Assembly (NCBI GenBank): GCA_041940305.1
Contig: JBGTSJ010000017.1
Span: 1-64,000, forward strand
DNA: 64,000 nucleotides
Direction of reading: 5' to 3'
From: JBGTSJ01 sp041940305
Lineage (GTDB): Bacteria > Planctomycetota > Planctomycetia > Planctomycetales > Planctomycetaceae
Shown: positions 27,998 to 37,372 of the stretch, in pieces
How the letters are laid out: the number at the start of each line of letters is the position of its first letter
Numbering within the stretch: position 1 is the stretch's first letter
The notes under the pieces: generated by a model
What the model was told of the DNA's origin: nothing
Seen by the model: the letters and a program-made list of their open reading frames with translations, nothing else
Databases searched by the model: none
Position numbers and translations under genes: made by a program

Positions 27998-28590
27998 TGG
28001 GCCGTTCTCGCGCGAGTTCGATGTCCAAAGCGGGACCTTCACGCTCGGGGTTTACGCTGATGGAGATGCTCACCGTCATCACGGCGATGTCGGCGATCTC
28101 AGTCACCGGAGCGCTGCTGGTCGGAGTGATGCTGACGGCCGAAACAAAGGGCGCCCGAACGGCTCTGGAGCAGACGACGCTCGGGCGGATCGGACGGCAA
28201 TTGCGACTGGATGCCCATGCGGCTGCGAGCGCAACCTTCGGCGAATCGGACGCTGCCGAACCCAGACTGGAAATGCCCGCGGCGGACGGCCGTACGATTC
28301 GCTGGACGGCAGGATCGGACGGCGTTCTGCGCGAAGTCGTCGCAGGGGATCAGCGCGTCCACCGGGAAGAGTATCGACTGGCGGAAGGGGCCGGTCGGTT
28401 CGAGATCGACGAAGAGGCAGGCCTGGTCGCGTTCATTCATGCCTCGCCGGCGGCGCCGCTGGCGGAGACGTACAGCACCGCTGCGCCGCCGGGACCCGAC
28501 CGAATCGTCCGCATCGAAGCGGCGCTGAACATTGAAAACTGGACAGTAGCGGGGTCGGGGAACAACGAGGCAGTCGAGTCGGTGGAGTGA
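27994..28590 (+). CDS. Prepilin-type pseudopilin (GspJ-like)
   Basis: 198 aa; its ATG overlaps the previous stop by 4 bases (ATGA). The leader ends SRSG and is followed by FTLMEMLTVITAMSAISV, a canonical class III signal with Glu at +5. The C-terminal part is a beta-rich pilin head without close assignment; length and position after a GspI-like gene suggest GspJ. It acts in pseudopilus assembly at the inner membrane (family knowledge plus context). Confidence 0.8.
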   Translation: MMGRSRASSMSKAGPSRSGFTLMEMLTVITAMSAISVTGALLVGVMLTAETKGARTALEQTTLGRIGRQLRLDAHAAASATFGESDAAEPRLEMPAADGRTIRWTAGSDGVLREVVAGDQRVHREEYRLAEGAGRFEIDEEAGLVAFIHASPAAPLAETYSTAAPPGPDRIVRIEAALNIENWTVAGSGNNEAVESVE

Positions 28591-28591
28591 C

Positions 28592-29050
28592 ATGCAGGCG
28601 GCATCGAGACAGATTGAGCAGCGATTGCGATTGCCGGCACGGAGTCGGGGTGCGCCGCGTCGGGGTGCGGCTCTGATCATTGCGCTGATTGCGCTGCTGC
28701 TGGTGGGGGTGCTGGGGGCCGAGCTCGCGCGCTCCGCCGTGCTGCAGCATCAGCAGGTGCAGCACGAGGAGTGGCAGATTCAGGCGGAGTGGCTGGCCGA
28801 ATCGGCGCTCGACCGGGCGGCTACGATGATCGAAGCGGATTCCGCATACCGGGGAGAGACCTGGCTGCCTGTCCGTGGCGAAAGCAGAGCGCCGCTGGGG
28901 CGCGTCTTGATCGAGATTACGGAATCGGCGGAGGAAGGCTTGGCGGTCCGCGTCGTCGCCGACGTACCAGACACAGGGGAAAGCCGCGCCAGAGTCAGCC
29001 GCGAGCGCACATTCCCCGCGGCTGCAACGGAGACGGACGAGTCCGAATGA
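28592..29050 (+). CDS. GspK/PilX-like minor pseudopilin
   Basis: 152 aa, starting one base after the previous stop. The N-terminus RRGAALIIALIALLLVGVLG resembles the GspK/PilX group, in which Glu at +5 is absent. It is shorter than GspK (about 300 aa), so only the pilin-stem part and a small head are present. Its stop overlaps the ATG of the DUF1559 gene by 4 bases (ATGA), tying it to the pseudopilin operon. Confidence 0.65.
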   Translation: MQAASRQIEQRLRLPARSRGAPRRGAALIIALIALLLVGVLGAELARSAVLQHQQVQHEEWQIQAEWLAESALDRAATMIEADSAYRGETWLPVRGESRAPLGRVLIEITESAEEGLAVRVVADVPDTGESRARVSRERTFPAAATETDESE

Positions 29051-29937
29051 AAGCGATCCTGCGCATGACTTGTAATCAGTGGTCTGGACGGCGACGCGGT
29101 TTCACGCTGATCGAGCTGCTTGTCGTCATCGCCATCATCTCGATTCTGATTGCGCTGCTGCTGCCGGCGGTGCAGCAGGCGCGCGAGGCGGCGCGGCGGA
29201 CGCAGTGCCGGAACAACATGCTGCAGCTCGCGCTCGCATTGCACAATTATCATTCGGCGCACACGGTCCTGCCGCCGGGTTGTGTGAATGAGTCGGGGCC
29301 GGTGCGGAGCGTGACGGACGGTGGCTATCACTTCGGCTGGCTCGCGCAGGTGCTCCCCTATTTCGACGAGGCCAACCTGTATCGCGCCATCGATTTCTCG
29401 CTGTCGGCCTATCAGCAGCCGGTTTCCCAGACAGCGGGAGGGCTCCCGCTGCCGCAGTCCTTGATCTGTCCTTCGTCCGTCACCCGCGGCCTGGCATACG
29501 CGGGAGCGCATCATGACGTCGAAGCTCCGATCGATGTCGACAACAATGGGGTGCTGTTTCTCAACAGCAGCGTGCAGTTGCGGGACATTACCGACGGGCG
29601 GTCCCATACACTCATGTTGGGTGAGTTCGTGGACGGGACGGGGCTGATGTGGTGGACCGGCACGAACGCCACGTTGCGAAACGCGGGGGGCGGGATTTCG
29701 TCCGGGGGCGATGCCAGCCGCTATCTGGCGGCCATCGAAGCGGCCGTGATCGGGGAGGAGCCGGTCGTGGACGACGCCCAGGCGCTGGCCGTCGGGGGAT
29801 TCTCGAGCCCGCATGAAGGAGGAGCACACTTCGCGCTGGCGGACGGCAGCATCCGCTTCATTGCGTCGCGAATCGATCAGGATACGTTCCGGCGGCTGGC
29901 CAACCGCCGCGACGGTGAACTGATCGGCGAGTTCTGA
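29047..29937 (+). CDS. DUF1559 prepilin-like protein
   Basis: 296 aa. The class III signal GFTLIELLVVIAIISILIAL is followed directly by the planctomycete-typical LLPAVQQAREAARRTQC region, NNMLQLALALHNYH and, near the C-terminus, the H-x-G / DGS motif (HEGGAHFALADGSIRFI). These define the DUF1559 family, greatly expanded in planctomycetes and of unknown function. The ATG at 29047 is preferred over in-frame starts upstream because the pilin signal begins there. Unlike most DUF1559 genes it is embedded at the end of a pseudopilin operon. Confidence 0.92.
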   Translation: MKAILRMTCNQWSGRRRGFTLIELLVVIAIISILIALLLPAVQQAREAARRTQCRNNMLQLALALHNYHSAHTVLPPGCVNESGPVRSVTDGGYHFGWLAQVLPYFDEANLYRAIDFSLSAYQQPVSQTAGGLPLPQSLICPSSVTRGLAYAGAHHDVEAPIDVDNNGVLFLNSSVQLRDITDGRSHTLMLGEFVDGTGLMWWTGTNATLRNAGGGISSGGDASRYLAAIEAAVIGEEPVVDDAQALAVGGFSSPHEGGAHFALADGSIRFIASRIDQDTFRRLANRRDGELIGEF

Positions 29938-29974
29938 GCCGCGGACAGGCCGTTCCACAACGATCGACGATCTC

Positions 29975-31789
29975 ATGCGAGTGACGCTGCCTCTCTGCCT
30001 GACACTGCTGCTGTTCGCACGCGTCCGCGCTCAGGACGAGGAACTTGTGCTCACGGCCGATGGGGCGGTCGTGATTAAGCAGATTGAGTGGGGATTCGAC
30101 GGCAAGGCCACGCAGCACACATTTACGCCGCTGTCGGTGCTGGTGCAGAACAACTCGGCCGCACCCGTCTCGGGGACGCTCCGGTTGACCAAGCACATCC
30201 AGCTGAACCAGCGGATCGATGCCGAGTACGTACAGACATATTTCGTGTCGGGATTCTCCAGCCGCTGGGTCCAGTTGACGCCGTTCGTCATGGAGGACTA
30301 CGAGACGTGGACGCTCGTCTGGGGGGAGGGGCGGAACGAACGGGCCGAGATTCCCACGCCGCGGACGGGGGACAGGGCGACCGTCCTGATGCATGATCCG
30401 TCTGACCTGCAATCGGCGGGAGGCGTGCTGCGTCGCTGCGATCAGGCGCTGTTTCCGGTGTCCGTGACGGCGACGGACGGTCTCCGGGGCGTCGTATTCG
30501 ATCGTGCGCCCGACTGGCAGGGGGCGCGGGAGCAGGCCTTTCTTGAGTGGCTCCAGCTTGGGGGACGGGTGTACCTGCTCAACGGACCGGACGGGAGCGC
30601 GCCGAGTTTCACCGGAGAACTGGCCGTGCTCAACCAGCCGGACGACCGATTTCGGGTCGGCTCGGGACTCGTGCTGCGGATTCCGCTCGCTCCGCGCGAG
30701 ATCGACTTCGAGACGGCGCAGACATCAATCCTGCAGGATGAGCGGCCCGAGGTTTCGGAAGAAGTCCGCCAGGCCGCTGAGACCGGGGCGTTCGGCGGCA
30801 TGTACGGATGGGACCACGATCGGCAATTATTCATCGACCTGCAGGAGTCTGCACGCTTTCACCGCCGGTGGTGGCTGGTGTATGTGACCGTGCTGCTCTA
30901 TCTGCTGGCGCTGTATCCCGGCTGCTATCGCCTGGGGCGCCGCGCGGGCGATTGGCGGCTGTTCTACGCCGGATTCCTAGGGGTGTGCGTCGTGTTCTCG
31001 ACCGGATTTGCGACACTGGGCCGCGTGGGGAGTTCGGAGCGTAACCGCGTGCGCTCGGCCGCGATTGCACGGCAGCTGGAAGAGGGGCTGTATGACGTAA
31101 CGCAGTGGTCGTGCCTGGGAGCGGTGAGCGGCGACATCTATTCCATCCAGCACAACGGCAGCGGGCGACTGTACTCATCGTGCCACGAACTGGACCCGGT
31201 GAACGGCGCCGTGCATTTGTCCGAGGGGCGGTTTGATGTCGATCTGCCTCCGGCCTCGACGCGCTCGCTCACTCATCGCGTTCGGATTTCCGGTCCGTCA
31301 CTGCAGCTCACGTTGCGGGACCTGCAATTCGACGAACGAGGGTTGTCGCGATGCTCGATGTCGATCGCGCCGGAGATCCAGCCACGCGTCGCCTATGTCT
31401 GGTACCGCGAGCAGATCTACGAACTGGCGCCGGTCGGCGAATCGTGGTCGATCGTCAGCCGCGGCCGGCCCGGCATCATGTTCCTCAACAGCTTCGAGGA
31501 TTACTGGCAGTCAGCGAACAGCCGTTGGACGAATCCGGATGACAAGCGCGACAAGGACCAGATATTCCGGAGCTTGGCTCGGAACCTGATCGGGAACAGC
31601 TTTCGCCTGCAGAGCCAGGTGAGACCGAAAGACGTCTCGTTGCCGGAGGACCTGATGCGGATCTTCATCTATGCGCCGGCGCCCAAAGAGTTCGCCGTGT
31701 CGGGCGACCACTTCCCGGATCAGCTGGGGTACGTGATGTACGTTGTGGATAGGCCGGTCAACCAGACGGGGCCTGCGGCGATCCGCTGA
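29975..31789 (+). CDS. Exported membrane-anchored protein of unknown function
   Basis: 604 aa, not recognised. A signal peptide (about 1-19, ending ARVRA) precedes a beta-rich region (about 25-150), then an alpha/beta segment with FLEWLQLGGRVYLLNG (about 190) that resembles the GATase-like domains of some BatA-associated membrane proteins (weak similarity, inference). Two membrane helices follow (about 299-317 and 328-350) and a C-terminal domain of about 250 aa. It starts 37 bases after the DUF1559 gene and is followed after 47 bases by an ABC-2 permease; cotranscription and a joint role are plausible. Confidence 0.7.
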   Translation: MRVTLPLCLTLLLFARVRAQDEELVLTADGAVVIKQIEWGFDGKATQHTFTPLSVLVQNNSAAPVSGTLRLTKHIQLNQRIDAEYVQTYFVSGFSSRWVQLTPFVMEDYETWTLVWGEGRNERAEIPTPRTGDRATVLMHDPSDLQSAGGVLRRCDQALFPVSVTATDGLRGVVFDRAPDWQGAREQAFLEWLQLGGRVYLLNGPDGSAPSFTGELAVLNQPDDRFRVGSGLVLRIPLAPREIDFETAQTSILQDERPEVSEEVRQAAETGAFGGMYGWDHDRQLFIDLQESARFHRRWWLVYVTVLLYLLALYPGCYRLGRRAGDWRLFYAGFLGVCVVFSTGFATLGRVGSSERNRVRSAAIARQLEEGLYDVTQWSCLGAVSGDIYSIQHNGSGRLYSSCHELDPVNGAVHLSEGRFDVDLPPASTRSLTHRVRISGPSLQLTLRDLQFDERGLSRCSMSIAPEIQPRVAYVWYREQIYELAPVGESWSIVSRGRPGIMFLNSFEDYWQSANSRWTNPDDKRDKDQIFRSLARNLIGNSFRLQSQVRPKDVSLPEDLMRIFIYAPAPKEFAVSGDHFPDQLGYVMYVVDRPVNQTGPAAIR

Positions 31790-31836
31790 GCGGCTCTACA
31801 ATGCAGGAATTCAGAAACGACTGAGGCGCCGGGACG

Positions 31837-33393
31837 ATGGTGCAGGGGGCGTTGACGCTGATGACGCGGTCGCTGCGCGAAGGTGCGCGGCTGCGGCGGG
31901 CGCACGCGTTCCGCATCCTCAGCGTGCTGCTGTTGTTCGGCATGCTGATCGAGGCGCACGCGATGAGCTGGACGCTGGGGGCGCCGGGGCTGCGGCTGTT
32001 CCGGTCGATCGGCTGGCTGGCCGTGGGTCTGATCACGCTGGCGGGGTTCAGCTACTTCGCGAGCGTGATCTCGGAAGAAAAGGAGGACGGCACGCTGAGC
32101 CTGCTCAAGCTGGCCGACCTGTCGAGCCTGTCGATCATTCTGGGGAAGTCCACGAGCCGGCTGGTGGCGGCGCTGCTAGTGTTCATGGCGCAGTTCCCGT
32201 TCGCCCTGCTGGCGATCACGCTGGGAGGAGTGACGGTGCGCCAGGTATGGAGCACGTACGTGGCGCTGGCTGCCTACATGATCCTGGTCGCGAATCTGGC
32301 GCTGCTTTGCTCCGTGCTGAGCCGTCGATCGGGGACAGCGTCCATCCTGGTGATGCTGGTGCTGCTGGCGTACCTGGGGCTGTCGCCGCTGCTGCACCTG
32401 TCCCGGGCCGCGCTGGAGCAGACAGGGCTGCTGCCGCGCGGCGACGCCGTGCTGGCGCAGGTCTGGGACTTCGTGGATTTCGTGTACAGCACGTCGATCC
32501 TGACGCGGTTGGAGGCGATCCTGAAGACCGGATACACGGAGCCGGCGATGAGTCCGCAAGTCTGGGCGAGCCTGGGGGGGGCGTTCGCCTGCTTCGTGAC
32601 GGCTTGGGTGATCTTCGACCGGTACACGGAATACGTGGACAGCTCGGAGCCGGCTCGCGGGCTGGTTCCCCGCCGGGACGGCCGCCGCTGGGGGCTGGTG
32701 ACGCGGACCTGGCGCTGGCCGCTGGTCTGGAAGGACTTTCATTTCGTCTCCGGCGGACCGTTGCTGACCGGGGCGAAATTCATTGCCTATCCGGTGTTGC
32801 TGGCGACGCTGTTCTACCAGCAGGACTGGATCGAAGTGGTGTTCGGTGTCGAGTTCCGTGACGCGGCGTGGCTGGCGATGGTGATCGTCGCGCTGTGCGA
32901 GCTGCTGCTGTACTCGACGCGCATCTTCCGGCAGGAACGGAAGTGGGGCACGCTGCCGTGCCTGGCGCTGTTGCCGCGGACGATGCCGGCGATCGGATAC
33001 GCGAAGCTGGGGGGGTGTCTGCTGGGAAGCGTGCCGACCATGTTGATGTTCGCGGCGCTCGCGTGGATTGTGCCGCTGCCGAATTCCGGATCGCAGCCGT
33101 GGTATCTGGAGCCGGAAGTGGCGTTCGGGCTGGTGATGGTGGCGCTGGTCCTGCAATTGACCGCGCTGTACTCGCTGATGCTCTCCTGGGGAGCGCTCCC
33201 ACTGGCGCTGGCGACGCTGCTGGTGTCGGGGACGTGCATCTTTCCGGTGCTGGCGGCGGCGGTGTCGGCCGTTTCCACGGCGAGGCAGGGAGACTATGCG
33301 CAATTGGGACCGATCCTGTATACCGGAGGAGTGCTCTCCGCAGCGCTGCAACTGCTGATCGGACTGCAGTTTCGCGCGGCTGCGTCGCAATGA
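31837..33393 (+). CDS. ABC-2 type transporter permease without an adjacent ATPase
   Basis: 518-aa integral membrane protein. The motif SEEKEDGTLSLL after a membrane helix is typical of ABC-2 permeases of the gliding/NosY type. Two six-helix-like halves can be seen (about 25-260 and 305-515); the second half again begins with a soluble motif RQERKWGTLPCLALL that mirrors the first, suggesting an internally duplicated permease. No ATP-binding gene lies nearby, so an ATPase would come from elsewhere. Its stop overlaps the ATG of the LRR gene. Confidence 0.75.
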   Translation: MVQGALTLMTRSLREGARLRRAHAFRILSVLLLFGMLIEAHAMSWTLGAPGLRLFRSIGWLAVGLITLAGFSYFASVISEEKEDGTLSLLKLADLSSLSIILGKSTSRLVAALLVFMAQFPFALLAITLGGVTVRQVWSTYVALAAYMILVANLALLCSVLSRRSGTASILVMLVLLAYLGLSPLLHLSRAALEQTGLLPRGDAVLAQVWDFVDFVYSTSILTRLEAILKTGYTEPAMSPQVWASLGGAFACFVTAWVIFDRYTEYVDSSEPARGLVPRRDGRRWGLVTRTWRWPLVWKDFHFVSGGPLLTGAKFIAYPVLLATLFYQQDWIEVVFGVEFRDAAWLAMVIVALCELLLYSTRIFRQERKWGTLPCLALLPRTMPAIGYAKLGGCLLGSVPTMLMFAALAWIVPLPNSGSQPWYLEPEVAFGLVMVALVLQLTALYSLMLSWGALPLALATLLVSGTCIFPVLAAAVSAVSTARQGDYAQLGPILYTGGVLSAALQLLIGLQFRAAASQ

Positions 33394-34520
33394 GGGCGCC
33401 TTTGCGCCGGGAACAGGTGCGGCAGATGTCTGGACCCGAAACGCCGCCGACGTCGCGCTTCGGCCCGTGGCTGCGCCGGATTGCGATCGGCCTGCTGGCG
33501 CTGTTCGCGGTGGTCGTGGTGATCCGCGTCGTCGGAGTCTACCGGCAGCGGGCCGCCCGCGAGGCGATCGCGAACACCGGCTGGTGGGTGGAGTATCGTG
33601 CTCGGCCGACCGGAGCGTCGTCGAGCTTTCTGCAGCAACTGATGTCGCGCGTCAACCCGTCCGGTCGGTTCTCGGGTTACCTGTGGTCGGCCGAGGAGGA
33701 GATATTTGCGGTCTCGATCGTCGAACTCGAGGGAGAGACGATTGAGACTGATCTGAGCCTGTTGGCGCAGATGTCGTCGCTGGAGAGTCTGACGCTGCAT
33801 CGCGAGGATCTGTCGGCTGCGGACATCCGGTTGATTGCCTCGTTAACCTCTCTCCGGGAGCTGCACCTTGTATCGGACACGCTCGACGATGAGGGGCTCG
33901 CGCAACTGGAGACGTTGACGCAACTGGAGCGACTGACGATCGACAGCAATCGGGTTACGGATATCGGGCTGGGTGCACTGGCGCGGATGCCGGATTTGCG
34001 CGACCTGGACGTGCAGGCGACGCGAGTCAGCGGGACGGGACTGCGGTCGTTGCCGCAGTCTTCAGAGCTGCAGCGCGTGGCGCTGGGGGAATTCGCCGAT
34101 GACGACGGCCTGGCCGCGGTTGGCGAAATCACGCGGCTGCAGTCACTGATCGTCGGCAGCCGTGCGATCAGCGACCGTGGGATGCAGTCGCTGGCGGGGC
34201 TGCATCAACTGGAGGAGCTGACGATTGTGCGGCATCCAAACATCACGGACGCCGGCTTGGCGGCGATTGCTCAGCTTCCGGCCCTGAAGGTGTGCGCGAT
34301 CCACAGTCATCGCATGACGTTCGACGGCGCGTCCCGGTTTGCGGATTCACCGGCGATCGTCGATCTCGAACTGCGGGGAGGCTCGTTGAATGATGACGGG
34401 CTGGCGCAGTTCACCGCTCCTGCTTCTCTCCAGATGCTCCGGCTGTATCATACCTCGGTGTCCGACGAGGCGCTGGATGCGTTCGAGGCGGCGCATCCCG
34501 AAATCCGGCTCTGGCGATAG
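33390..34520 (+). CDS. Membrane-anchored leucine-rich-repeat protein
   Basis: 376 aa from the ATG overlapping the permease stop (ATGA); an alternative ATG at 33426 would remove 12 residues. One membrane helix (about 31-50, IAIGLLALFAVVVVIRVV) is followed by LRR-like repeats from about residue 125 (units such as LTSLRELHLV, LTQLERLTID, MPDLRDLDV, LHQLEELTIV), with Asp/Gly-rich loops. LRR proteins with this spacing are frequent in planctomycetes and typically mediate protein interaction. The repeat domain is probably extracytoplasmic. Coupled to the ABC-2 permease gene. Confidence 0.8.
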   Translation: MRAPLRREQVRQMSGPETPPTSRFGPWLRRIAIGLLALFAVVVVIRVVGVYRQRAAREAIANTGWWVEYRARPTGASSSFLQQLMSRVNPSGRFSGYLWSAEEEIFAVSIVELEGETIETDLSLLAQMSSLESLTLHREDLSAADIRLIASLTSLRELHLVSDTLDDEGLAQLETLTQLERLTIDSNRVTDIGLGALARMPDLRDLDVQATRVSGTGLRSLPQSSELQRVALGEFADDDGLAAVGEITRLQSLIVGSRAISDRGMQSLAGLHQLEELTIVRHPNITDAGLAAIAQLPALKVCAIHSHRMTFDGASRFADSPAIVDLELRGGSLNDDGLAQFTAPASLQMLRLYHTSVSDEALDAFEAAHPEIRLWR

Positions 34521-34529
34521 TGAGGCCGC

Positions 34530-35807
34530 ATGATCTCCCCCGAATTCCAACGGGCGCAGCTGCTGATGGAAGTGCAGCGCTTCGACGACGCCATCGAGGC
34601 GCTGCGGCGGCATCTGCTGGAGGATCCCAACGATCCCCACGCGCATGCCCAACTCGCGATCTGCCTCGCGCAGAAGCAGCAATTCCCTCCCGCGACGGAA
34701 CACGCACAGCGTGCTGTCGGGATGGCTCCCGACCAGGGATTCGGCCACTATGCGCTGGCCTACGTAATGCTCCGGCGGAACCGGCTGGCGGCCGCCCACG
34801 AGGCGGCGGATGCGGCCGTCCGCTTCGAGCCGGATGACGTGCACAACTATCGCCTGCGGGCCGCGATCCGCATGCAGCAGGAACGCTGGACGGAGGCGCT
34901 GGCCGATTGCGAAGCGGGACTGACGATCGACGCCGAGGACTCGGGCTGTCTGACGATGCGGGCGCAGTGCCTGATGAGGTTGGGACGGCGCGGCGAGGCG
35001 TCCCGGTCGGTGGAGTCCGCCCTGCATCGCCGTCCGGATGATCCCTACAGTCACGCCACGCACGGCTGGACGCTGCTCGAGAGCGGCGATCCGGATCAGG
35101 CGATGCATCACTTCCGCGAGGCGCTGCGACTGGAACCGGATCTGGAATACGCCCGTGAAGGCATCGTGCACGCGATGCAGGCGAGACACTTCATTTACCG
35201 GTGGTTTCTGAAGTACGTGTTCTGGATGATGAGGCTGAGTCCAGGCGCCCGCTGGGGTGTAATTGTAGGAGGCCTGTTCGCCTCCCGTTTCGTGCGGCAG
35301 ATGGCCGATACGCAGCCGGCACTCGCTCCGATCCTGATTCCGCTGTACTGGGCCTACATCGCCTTCGCCGTCATGACCTGGATGGCGGTGCCGCTGTTCA
35401 ACCTGTTGTTGTTTACGAACCGCTTCGGCCGTCTGGCGCTGTCGACCGAACAGCGGCGGGGCGCGCAGCTGTTGGGGGCCGGTTTGCTGATTACGCTGGG
35501 ATTCGTCATTTCGGCGGCAATCAACGGCGACGCGCGGCTCTGGCATGGTGCGCTGCTATCGGGACTGACGCTCATCCCCGCATCGGCCATCTGGCGCTGC
35601 GATGCCGGCTGGCCGCGCTGGCTGATGGCTGCGACAGCGGGCGGTCTCGCATTGTTGGCCGTGCTGCGGTTCTTCAACGTCTCGGTCCAGAATGGTGAAC
35701 TGATCGCGAACGTCTACGGCTCGATGGCCGCCGTGCTGTTCTTCCTGGGCCTGTTCGGCTCGCAGTTCCTGGCGAATGCCCTGATGGGGGTGCGCGTCCG
35801 GCGATAA
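34530..35807 (+). CDS. TPR protein with C-terminal membrane domain
   Basis: 425 aa. The N-terminal half (about 1-210) consists of TPR repeats (e.g. FDDAIEALRRHLLEDPNDPH, AEDSGCLTMRAQCLMRLGR), followed by about five membrane segments (about 235-255, 265-295, 310-335, 340-355 and 375-415). It starts nine bases after the LRR gene stop, so it is likely the last gene of this transcription unit. Domain identification is firm; partner and function are unknown. Confidence 0.8.
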   Translation: MISPEFQRAQLLMEVQRFDDAIEALRRHLLEDPNDPHAHAQLAICLAQKQQFPPATEHAQRAVGMAPDQGFGHYALAYVMLRRNRLAAAHEAADAAVRFEPDDVHNYRLRAAIRMQQERWTEALADCEAGLTIDAEDSGCLTMRAQCLMRLGRRGEASRSVESALHRRPDDPYSHATHGWTLLESGDPDQAMHHFREALRLEPDLEYAREGIVHAMQARHFIYRWFLKYVFWMMRLSPGARWGVIVGGLFASRFVRQMADTQPALAPILIPLYWAYIAFAVMTWMAVPLFNLLLFTNRFGRLALSTEQRRGAQLLGAGLLITLGFVISAAINGDARLWHGALLSGLTLIPASAIWRCDAGWPRWLMAATAGGLALLAVLRFFNVSVQNGELIANVYGSMAAVLFFLGLFGSQFLANALMGVRVRR

Positions 35808-35905
35808 GGGATTTCCGCCGTCGGAACTCAGTTGGTGACCGGGACCGTGCCGACGCGGTATGATGGAATCGAAACCGCGAGACCAATTCGGGGCTTTGAT
35901 CGCTG

Positions 35906-37345
35906 ATGACTCCACACTCAGTCGGACTGTCGGAACGCTTGCTGCGACGGACGTTTCTGCAGTCGTCCGTGGTCGGAGTCGGCGCGGCGGCTCTGGGATC
36001 GCTGCTGCAGGGACGATCCGTTCGGGGTGAATCCGTCTCCGCTGATCGGAATCCGCTGCCGCACTTCGCGGTGCGGGCGAAGCGGGCCATCTTTCTGTAC
36101 ATGTCGGGCGGGCCGTCGCATCTGGAGACGTTCGATTACAAGCCGGAACTGGCGCGGCTGGACGGGCAGCCGATCCCGGCGTCGTTTACGGAAGGCCAGC
36201 CGATCGCCCAATTGCAGGGGCAGGAACTGAAGTGCCTCGGTCCGCTGTTCAAGTTCCGGCGGCACGGCGAATCGGGACAGGAGATCGCCGACATCCTGCC
36301 GTTCACGGCGGGAATCGCGGATGAGATCGCCATCGTCCGCTCGATGCATACCGACCAGATCAATCACGATCCGGCGCACACCGTGATGAACACCGGGACG
36401 TCGATCTCGGGGCGGCCGAGCATGGGATCGTGGGTGACGTACGGTCTGGGGTCGGAGAGCGAGAACCTGCCGGGGTTCGTCGTGCTCACCAGCGAGGGAG
36501 GCCGCAATCCTCAGCCGATCGCGTCGCGGCAGTGGGGGGCCGGATTTCTGCCGAGCCGCTACCAGGGAGTGCAGTTCTATTCGACCGGCGACCCGGTGCA
36601 CTACGTGAGCAACCCGCCGGGCGTGTCGCGCGACCAGCAGCGGGCCGTGCTGGATACGGTCGGCGAATTGAACCGATTACGCAACACGGTGGTGCAGAAT
36701 CCGGAAATCGAGACGCGGATCGCGCAGTATGAGCTGGCGTTCCGCATGCAGACCAGCATTCCGGAACTGATGGACTTCTCCGACGAGCCGCAGCACGTGC
36801 TCGATGCCTATGGCGCCACCTCGGGGCCGGACGGTTCGTTCGCGGCCAATTGTCTGCTCGCCCGGCGGCTGGCGGAGCGGGGCGTGCGATTCATCCAGTT
36901 GTATCACCGCGGCTGGGACCATCACGGTGACCTGGTGCGCTACATGCACACCTGCTGCGGTCTCTGCGACCGGCCCGGCGCGGCACTCGTTCGCGATCTC
37001 AAGCAGCGGGGGATGCTGGATGACACGCTGGTGATCTGGGGGGGCGAATTCGGGCGGACGCCGATGTTCCAGGGAAAAGGAAAAGACCCCGGGCGCGACC
37101 ACCACATGCGAGGATTCTCGATGTGGATGGCGGGCGGGGGCGTCAAAGGGGGCGTGAGCCACGGCGCGACCGACGAACTGGGCTACTTCGCCGTCGAGAA
37201 CAAGGTGCACGTGCGCGACCTGCACGCCACAATGCTGCACCTGCTGGGGATCAATCACACCCGGTTCAGCGTGCAATACCAGGGGCTCGACATGCGGCTG
37301 ACGGGCGTCGAACCGGCACGCGTCGTGCGAGAGGTGCTGGCGTAG
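35906..37345 (+). CDS. Tat-exported DUF1501 protein
   Basis: 479 aa. The twin-arginine signal LRRTFLQSSVVGVGAAALGS leads into the DUF1501 domain, a sulfatase/alkaline-phosphatase-like fold; landmarks are FLYMSGGPSHLETFDYKPEL, the GGEFGRTP motif and GRDHH in the C-terminal half, probable metal ligands. Family members are abundant in planctomycetes, and their reaction is not established. Such genes are usually next to a DUF1549/DUF1553 cytochrome-like partner; none is here. It converges on the small gene at 37373-37627. Confidence 0.93.
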   Translation: MTPHSVGLSERLLRRTFLQSSVVGVGAAALGSLLQGRSVRGESVSADRNPLPHFAVRAKRAIFLYMSGGPSHLETFDYKPELARLDGQPIPASFTEGQPIAQLQGQELKCLGPLFKFRRHGESGQEIADILPFTAGIADEIAIVRSMHTDQINHDPAHTVMNTGTSISGRPSMGSWVTYGLGSESENLPGFVVLTSEGGRNPQPIASRQWGAGFLPSRYQGVQFYSTGDPVHYVSNPPGVSRDQQRAVLDTVGELNRLRNTVVQNPEIETRIAQYELAFRMQTSIPELMDFSDEPQHVLDAYGATSGPDGSFAANCLLARRLAERGVRFIQLYHRGWDHHGDLVRYMHTCCGLCDRPGAALVRDLKQRGMLDDTLVIWGGEFGRTPMFQGKGKDPGRDHHMRGFSMWMAGGGVKGGVSHGATDELGYFAVENKVHVRDLHATMLHLLGINHTRFSVQYQGLDMRLTGVEPARVVREVLA

Positions 37346-37372
37346 TCGGCCTGTCGAACCAGGGCCGTCGAC

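Noticed and set aside
28780..33390. Antisense frames of about 400 codons opposite the DUF1559 and ABC-2 permease genes
   Set aside because: They shadow strongly supported plus-strand genes and consist mainly of Arg, Gln and His residues.
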